This document shows positions 27,759 through 33,228 of a DNA stretch of 33,228 bases, in pieces. The number at the start of each line of letters is the position of its first letter. The stretch's first letter is position 1. A program made the translations under genes and the position numbers. Origin of the DNA: Streptomyces mesophilus (GTDB taxonomy: Bacteria > Actinomycetota > Actinomycetes > Streptomycetales > Streptomycetaceae); the NCBI RefSeq assembly GCF_011044995.1, contig NZ_JAAKZW010000074.1, positions 1-33,228 on the forward strand, written 5' to 3'. The notes under the pieces were generated by a model. It saw nothing but the letters and a program-made list of their open reading frames with translations. It had not been told where the DNA came from and did no database searches.

Positions 27759-27793
27759 AAAGGCGCCCGTCCGGTTTACGGACGGGCGCCTTT
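27759..27793 (-). terminator. terminator behind lepA
   Basis: A 15-bp perfect stem (27759-27773 with 27779-27793, loop GTTTA on plus) is followed on the minus strand by a short T run. It lies about 60 bases beyond the lepA stop. Confidence 0.85.
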
Positions 27794-27851
27794 CGTTCGA
27801 CCATGTGGCCCAAGAACGCGTTCTGCGGGGCGAGTTACGCGCCGGGCAGGA

Positions 27852-29714
<1,863 letters not shown>

Positions 29715-29813
29715 GCAGGGTCCTGATTCTTGAGACGTCCGCAGCGTTCTGCGGCCTCGGGTCGGATCGATACGTAGCCTCCATGGTCCCATGCGCGGCA
29801 GACAGGGTCCGGT

Positions 29814-29843
29814 TTGGGCCGGTCGGAGTACGGCTGGTACCGT
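29814..29843 (+). promoter_or_regulatory. candidate rpsT promoter
   Basis: TTGGGC (29814-29819) and TACCGT (29838-29843) are 18 bases apart, a fair vegetative pattern for a highly expressed ribosomal gene. The transcript would have a leader of about 110 bases before rpsT. Confidence 0.4.
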
Positions 29844-29963
29844 GGTCAGCTGTGTCTCACTGCCCTCTCAGCAACGAGGCACTCGGTATCAAAGACCAGT
29901 CCCCAAGGATTTCCCGGGTTCTCCGGGCTGTCCGGGGGACGACGAACCTGTAAAGGCTCTTTC

Positions 29964-30230
29964 GTGGCGAACATCAAGTCCCAGATCAAGCGCAACAAGA
30001 CGAACGAGAAGGCGCGCCTGCGCAACAAGTCCGTCAAGTCCGCGCTCAAGACCTCGATCCGCAAGACCCGTGAGGCGACCGCCGCCGGTGACGTCGAGAA
30101 GGCCACTGCGGCTCTTCGCGAGGCCACCCGCAAGCTGGACAAGGCCGTCTCCAAGGGTGTCATCCACAAGAACCAGGCCGCCAACAAGAAGTCGGCGCTT
30201 GCTTCGAAGGTTGCCTCCCTCAAGGGCTGA
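29964..30230 (+). CDS. rpsT: 30S ribosomal protein S20
   Basis: S20 binds 16S rRNA early in 30S assembly. The 88-residue, Lys/Ala-rich helical product shows the family pattern ANIKSQIKRNKTNEKARLRN at the start and HKNQAANKKSAL near the end. The start is GTG 29964 with an AAAGG site 7 bases upstream. A leader of more than 100 bases precedes it; in Escherichia coli S20 represses its own translation, and the non-ATG start here would suit weak, regulated initiation, but this is inference. Convergent holA lies behind a 22-bp terminator. Confidence 0.97.
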   Translation: MANIKSQIKRNKTNEKARLRNKSVKSALKTSIRKTREATAAGDVEKATAALREATRKLDKAVSKGVIHKNQAANKKSALASKVASLKG

Positions 30231-30299
30231 ACGATCACTTGATTTGACCGCCGGAACGGACCAAGCGGGCCCTCTCATCCGCTCCTGACCGGCACACCT

Positions 30300-30339
30300 G
30301 CTCCGCACACGGCCTGCGTTCGCCACGCGGGTGCGGAGC
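30300..30339. repeat. inverted repeat behind rpsT
   Basis: GCTCCGCAC (30300-30308) and GTGCGGAGC (30331-30339) pair over 9 bases with a 22-base interior that can itself pair through GCG/CGC. It may protect the rpsT transcript end upstream of the main terminator. Confidence 0.6.
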
Positions 30340-30353
30340 GCAAAGCTTGTACT

Positions 30354-30401
30354 GAAGGCCCCGCCTCCTCGTCCTCCCCAGGACGAGGAGGCGGGGCCTT
30401 C
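30354..30401. terminator. 22-bp perfect bidirectional terminator
   Basis: Bases 30354-30375 pair fully with 30380-30401 around CCCC, followed on plus by GGTTTTTT. It lies between the convergent rpsT and holA. On the minus strand only a short CAGTAC-like tail follows, so it works best for rpsT. Confidence 0.92.
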
Positions 30402-30421
30402 GGTTTTTTGGTGTGCGGTGC

Positions 30422-31411
30422 TCAGTGGCCCCGGGAGGCGCGGGCTGCCCGGGCGACGGTGACGACCGCCTTCTCCAGGGCGTACTCCGGGTCGTCGCCG
30501 CCGCCCTTGACGCCGGCGTCCGCCTCCGCGACGGCGCGCAGCGCGATCGCCACCCCGTCCGGGGTCCAGCCGCGCATCTGCTGGCGGACGCGGTCGATCT
30601 TCCAGGGCGGCATACCCAGCTCCCTGGCCAGGTCGGCGGGGCGCCCGCCGCGGGCCGAGGAGAGCTTGCCGATGGCCCGTACGCCCTGGGCCAGAGCGCT
30701 GGTGATCAGGACCGGTGCGACGCCCGTGGACAGGGACCAGCGCAGGGCCTCCAGGGCCTCGGCCGCCCGGCCCTCCACCGCGCGGTCGGCGACCGTGAAG
30801 CTGGAGGCCTCCGCGCGGCCGGTGTAGTACCGCCCGACGATCGCCTCGTCGATGGTGCCCTCGACATCCGCGACCAGCTGGGACACCGCGCTCGCGAGCT
30901 CCCGCAGATCGCTGCCGATGGAGTCGACCAGGGCCTGGCAGGCCTCGGGGGTCGCCGAGCGGCCGAGGGCGCGGAACTCACCTCGTACGAAGGAGAGCCG
31001 GTCCGCGGGCTTGGTCATCTTCGGGCAGGCGACCTCGCGGGCGCCGGCCTTGCGGGCCGCGTCGAGCAGCCCCTTGCCCTTGGCTCCGCCCGCGTGCAGC
31101 AGGACGAGGGTGATCTCCTCGGCCGGGGCCGCGAAGTAGGCCTTCACGTCCTTGATCGTGTCCGCCGACAGGTCCTGGGCATTGCGCACGACCACGACCT
31201 TGCGCTCCGCGAACAGCGACGGGCTGGTCAGCTCGGCGAGCGTGCCCGGCTGGAGCTGGTCGGGGGTGAGGTCGCGCACATCCGTATCGGCGTCGGAGGC
31301 GCGGGCGGCGGCGACGACCTGCTGTACGGCACGGTCGAGCAGCAGGTCCTCCTGGCCCACGGCGAGGGTGACGGGGGCGAGCGGGTTGTCTTGTGCAGCG
31401 TTCCTGGCCAT
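30422..31411 (-). CDS. holA: DNA polymerase III delta subunit
   Basis: The delta subunit opens the beta clamp during clamp loading. The 329-residue product has the AAA+-like delta fold without a Walker A motif: APVTLAVGQEDLLLDRAV at the N-terminus, SLFAERKVVVVRNAQ, the lid region (LRELASAVSQLVADV) and the C-terminal collar domain (EALRWSLSTGVAPVLITSAL). Length and motif order match actinobacterial HolA. The ATG at 31411 is chosen; a GTG at 31429 is also possible. It is convergent with rpsT and divergent from the alpha/beta hydrolase gene. Confidence 0.93.
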   Translation of the reverse strand: MARNAAQDNPLAPVTLAVGQEDLLLDRAVQQVVAAARASDADTDVRDLTPDQLQPGTLAELTSPSLFAERKVVVVRNAQDLSADTIKDVKAYFAAPAEEITLVLLHAGGAKGKGLLDAARKAGAREVACPKMTKPADRLSFVRGEFRALGRSATPEACQALVDSIGSDLRELASAVSQLVADVEGTIDEAIVGRYYTGRAEASSFTVADRAVEGRAAEALEALRWSLSTGVAPVLITSALAQGVRAIGKLSSARGGRPADLARELGMPPWKIDRVRQQMRGWTPDGVAIALRAVAEADAGVKGGGDDPEYALEKAVVTVARAARASRGH

Positions 31412-31447
31412 TGCGGACAAGGATCCCACGGGGCACTGACAGTCCGG

Positions 31448-31508
31448 TACGGGCGCGGGGCTGGGCTTGCTCCGCTACGGGTGCGGGGCTGGGCTGGGCT
31501 TGCTCCGC
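31448..31508. repeat. imperfect tandem duplication of about 28 bp
   Basis: TACGGGCGCGGGGCTGGGCT... (31448-31475) is repeated at 31476-31508 with one C/T change and an extra GGGCT in the second copy. The pair lies in the divergent gap between holA and the alpha/beta hydrolase, about 50 bases before the latter's start. Confidence 0.85.
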
Positions 31509-31558
31509 GCGGACATTCGTACAAGACCGGCCCCGGCCCGTGCGCGCACCATCGCCGT

Positions 31559-32395
31559 ATGACTGCTGATGAATCCCGCTTACCGCAAGGGATGCACGTG
31601 ATCCGGGCAGGCCCGCGCGGGGCGCCGCCCCTGGTACTCATCCACGGTTCGGGGGCTTCCGGCGCCTCGTGGGGTCCCATGACCGCGCTGCTCGCCGAGC
31701 GGCACCATGTCGTACGGGTCGACCTGCCGGGCTGTGGAAAGTCGCCGGCCGCGGCGTCCTACGAGGTGCCCGTACAAGCGGGCCGGGTGGCGGCTCTGCT
31801 CGATGAGCTCGGGCTGCGGCAGGCCGCCGTCGCCGGGCATTCGAGCGGGGGCTATGTCGCCACCGCGCTGGCCGAGCAGCGCCCCGATCTGGTCGGCTCG
31901 CTCGCCCTGATCAGCACCGGTCCCGCGCTCGACGCGCTGCTGCCCGAGCCGTTCGTGCTGCGCGCCCTGCTCGGCCCGCCGTTCGGTCCGCTGCTGTGGA
32001 CGCTGCGGTCGGACGCCATGGTCCGCAAGGGGATCCGGGCGACGACGGCCCGTCCGGTGGAGGTGGCGGACGAGCTGGTCGCGGGGGTGCAGGGCATCTC
32101 GTACCGCACGTTCAGGAAGGTGCTGCGGGCGAACGGTGCGTACATCGCCGAGCGGAGCGTGCCCGAGCGGCTCGCGGCGCTCCAGGTGCCGGCGGGGGTC
32201 CTCGTGCTCTTCGGGGGTGCCGATCCGCGGTGGGACCCGGCGTCGGCCCGCCGGTACGAGGTGGTGCCGCGGACGCGGATCGAGCTGCTGCCGGGGGTCG
32301 GGCACGTGCCGCTGCTCGAGGCGCCCGAGGCGACGTGCGAGCTGCTGCTCGCGTTCACGGCGACGGGCTCGGGCATTCCGCCCGCCGCCCCTTGA
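31559..32395 (+). CDS. alpha/beta hydrolase
   Basis: The 278-residue product has the alpha/beta-hydrolase layout. The oxyanion strand is VLIHGSG (residues 27-32), the nucleophile elbow is GHSSGG with Ser95, the acid lies in LFGGADPRWD and the catalytic His in GVGHVPLLE. There is no signal peptide. The substrate is not evident; size and motif style suit a haloperoxidase- or esterase-like member. Its start is 147 bases from divergent holA, with a tandem duplication in the gap, and its stop is 8 bases from the convergent small gene. Confidence 0.9.
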   Translation: MTADESRLPQGMHVIRAGPRGAPPLVLIHGSGASGASWGPMTALLAERHHVVRVDLPGCGKSPAAASYEVPVQAGRVAALLDELGLRQAAVAGHSSGGYVATALAEQRPDLVGSLALISTGPALDALLPEPFVLRALLGPPFGPLLWTLRSDAMVRKGIRATTARPVEVADELVAGVQGISYRTFRKVLRANGAYIAERSVPERLAALQVPAGVLVLFGGADPRWDPASARRYEVVPRTRIELLPGVGHVPLLEAPEATCELLLAFTATGSGIPPAAP

Positions 32396-32403
32396 GATCT
32401 GGC

Positions 32404-32649
32404 TTACGGGTCTTCGCGCCAGCCCTCGAACTCGGCCGCGAACTCGTCGAGTTCGGCCGGGTCCAGGGCCTCGTCCGCGTCGACCAGGACCACCAGCCAC
32501 TGGGCGTCCTCGGCGTCGTCCTCGCCGGCCAGGGCGTCCCGTACGAGCTGAGGCTCCTCCGAGACGCCGAAGCGGGCGGACAGTGCCTCGGCCAGTTCTT
32601 CCGCGGTGTCCCGGTCGGGCAGCACCAGGACATGTCGTACGTCGCTCAC
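32404..32649 (-). CDS. 81-residue acidic protein, unknown function
   Basis: The 81-residue product is strongly acidic and has a regular helix-strand pattern: a strand (VRHVLVLPDRD), a helix (AEELAEALSARF), a strand (AQWLVVLVDAD) and an acidic end (PAELDEFAAEFEGW). This is compatible with a ferredoxin-like or small alpha/beta domain. The start is GTG 32649, or GTG 32667 six codons earlier. It follows the YceI gene by 47 bases in the same direction. No family is recognised. Confidence 0.7.
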   Translation of the reverse strand: MSDVRHVLVLPDRDTAEELAEALSARFGVSEEPQLVRDALAGEDDAEDAQWLVVLVDADEALDPAELDEFAAEFEGWREDP

Positions 32650-32696
32650 CTGGCCATTCTCGCCCACGGCGAGGGGTGCTGTGGGCGCCTTCGAGG

Positions 32697-33228
32697 TCAG
32701 GACTTGGGGATGATCTGGACGTCAAGGTCGATGGTGATGCTCGGGCCGACCACGGCGATGCCGCGGGCGAGCATGGTCTGCCAGCTGACCGTGAAGTCGT
32801 CGCGGTGCAGTTCGGTGGTGGCGCGGACGGCGGCGCGGGTCTCGCCTTCCATGCCCTGGCCGATGCCCAGGTATTCGGTGTCGAGGGTGACCGTGCGGGT
32901 CACGCCGTGCAGCGAGAGGGCGCCGGTGACGGCCCAGCGGGTGCCGCCGCGGTGGATGAAGCGGTCGCTGTAGAACTCGAGCGTCGGGTAGTGGTCGACG
33001 CCCAGGAAGTCGGCCGAGCGCAGATGGTCGTCGCGCATCTTCACGTTGGTGTCGATGGAGGCGGCGTCGATCACCACGTGCATGGCGGACTGTTCCATGC
33101 GGTCGGCTATCCGGATCGCGCCGGCGAAGGTGTTGAACCGGCCGTGGACGCGCGCGAGTCCGATGTGCCGTGCCGTGAACGCGATCGAGGAGTGGGCCGG
33201 TTCGATCTCCCAGTCGCCGGGGGTGGGC
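32697..33228 (-). CDS. YceI-family lipid-binding protein (5' end outside window)
   Basis: The visible 177 codons run off the window end. They show the YceI lipocalin-like pattern: WEIEPAHSSIAFTARH near the start, VHGRFNTFAGAI, SIDTNVKMRDDHLRSADFLG, YPTLEF, ALSLHGVTRTVTLD and a final strand IDLDVQII. YceI proteins bind polyprenoid or other isoprenoid lipids. Only a few N-terminal residues seem to be missing, so it is probably a cytoplasmic form without signal peptide, but the true start is not visible. Confidence 0.9.
   Translation of the reverse strand, partial: PTPGDWEIEPAHSSIAFTARHIGLARVHGRFNTFAGAIRIADRMEQSAMHVVIDAASIDTNVKMRDDHLRSADFLGVDHYPTLEFYSDRFIHRGGTRWAVTGALSLHGVTRTVTLDTEYLGIGQGMEGETRAAVRATTELHRDDFTVSWQTMLARGIAVVGPSITIDLDVQIIPKS

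Overview
The window is about 33 kb of very GC-rich chromosome with third-position G/C bias, frequent GTG starts and GGAGG-type ribosome binding sites. Together with actinobacterial families (a DUF3097-type protein, a tricorn-like protease, SpoIIE-type phosphatases, a multi-HAMP hybrid kinase), this points to a Streptomyces or close relative. No rRNA, tRNA, CRISPR array, IS element or phage gene was seen. The gene order hrcA-dnaJ ... hemW ... lepA / rpsT / holA is the conserved streptomycete arrangement, so most of the window is core chromosome.

Region 1 (1-2.8 kb): a family 4 glycosidase, a small secreted Cys-containing protein and an IclR-type regulator, a probable small sugar-use cassette. 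Region 2 (2.8-8 kb): on the minus strand a tricorn-like protease, a HIT hydrolase and RNase Z; divergent to them a lipoprotein. Region 3 (8.2-9.85 kb): a two-gene unit with a membrane-anchored protein whose soluble part looks like a phospholipase-D fold without HKD motifs, and a haem-oxygenase-like di-iron oxidase candidate. I regard this as the least described pair here. Region 4 (9.9-14.6 kb, minus): a small membrane protein, then the heat-shock cluster hrcA-dnaJ with nitronate monooxygenase and rsmE behind it; a clear CIRCE operator precedes hrcA. Region 5 (14.7-17.5 kb): an MBL-fold hydrolase and DUF3097 on plus, hemW on minus.

Region 6 (17.7-24.5 kb) is the signalling island: a SpoIIE-type phosphatase with an N-terminal RsbW-like ATPase domain, divergent from a 1401-residue soluble hybrid kinase with six exact 92-residue double-HAMP repeats, followed at once by a receiver/coiled-coil response regulator. 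The layout matches the osaC-osaA-osaB osmoadaptation locus of S. coelicolor and the HAMP-repeat kinase resembles fungal group III (Nik1/Os-1) kinases; I infer an osmotic or cell-envelope stress phosphorelay linked to partner-switching control of a sigma-B-like factor. Region 7 (24.5-27.6 kb): a long-chain acyl-CoA synthetase and two small secreted acidic proteins with strong terminators. Region 8 (27.8-33.2 kb): lepA divergent from rpsT, then holA, an alpha/beta hydrolase, an 81-residue protein and a YceI-family gene cut by the window end.

A second theme is structural. Four short intergenic tandem duplications (32, 14, 16 and about 28 bp units) lie at gene ends or between genes, two of them including the stop codon of the neighbouring gene, and one dispersed streptomycete intergenic repeat appears to supply the last codons of DUF3097.
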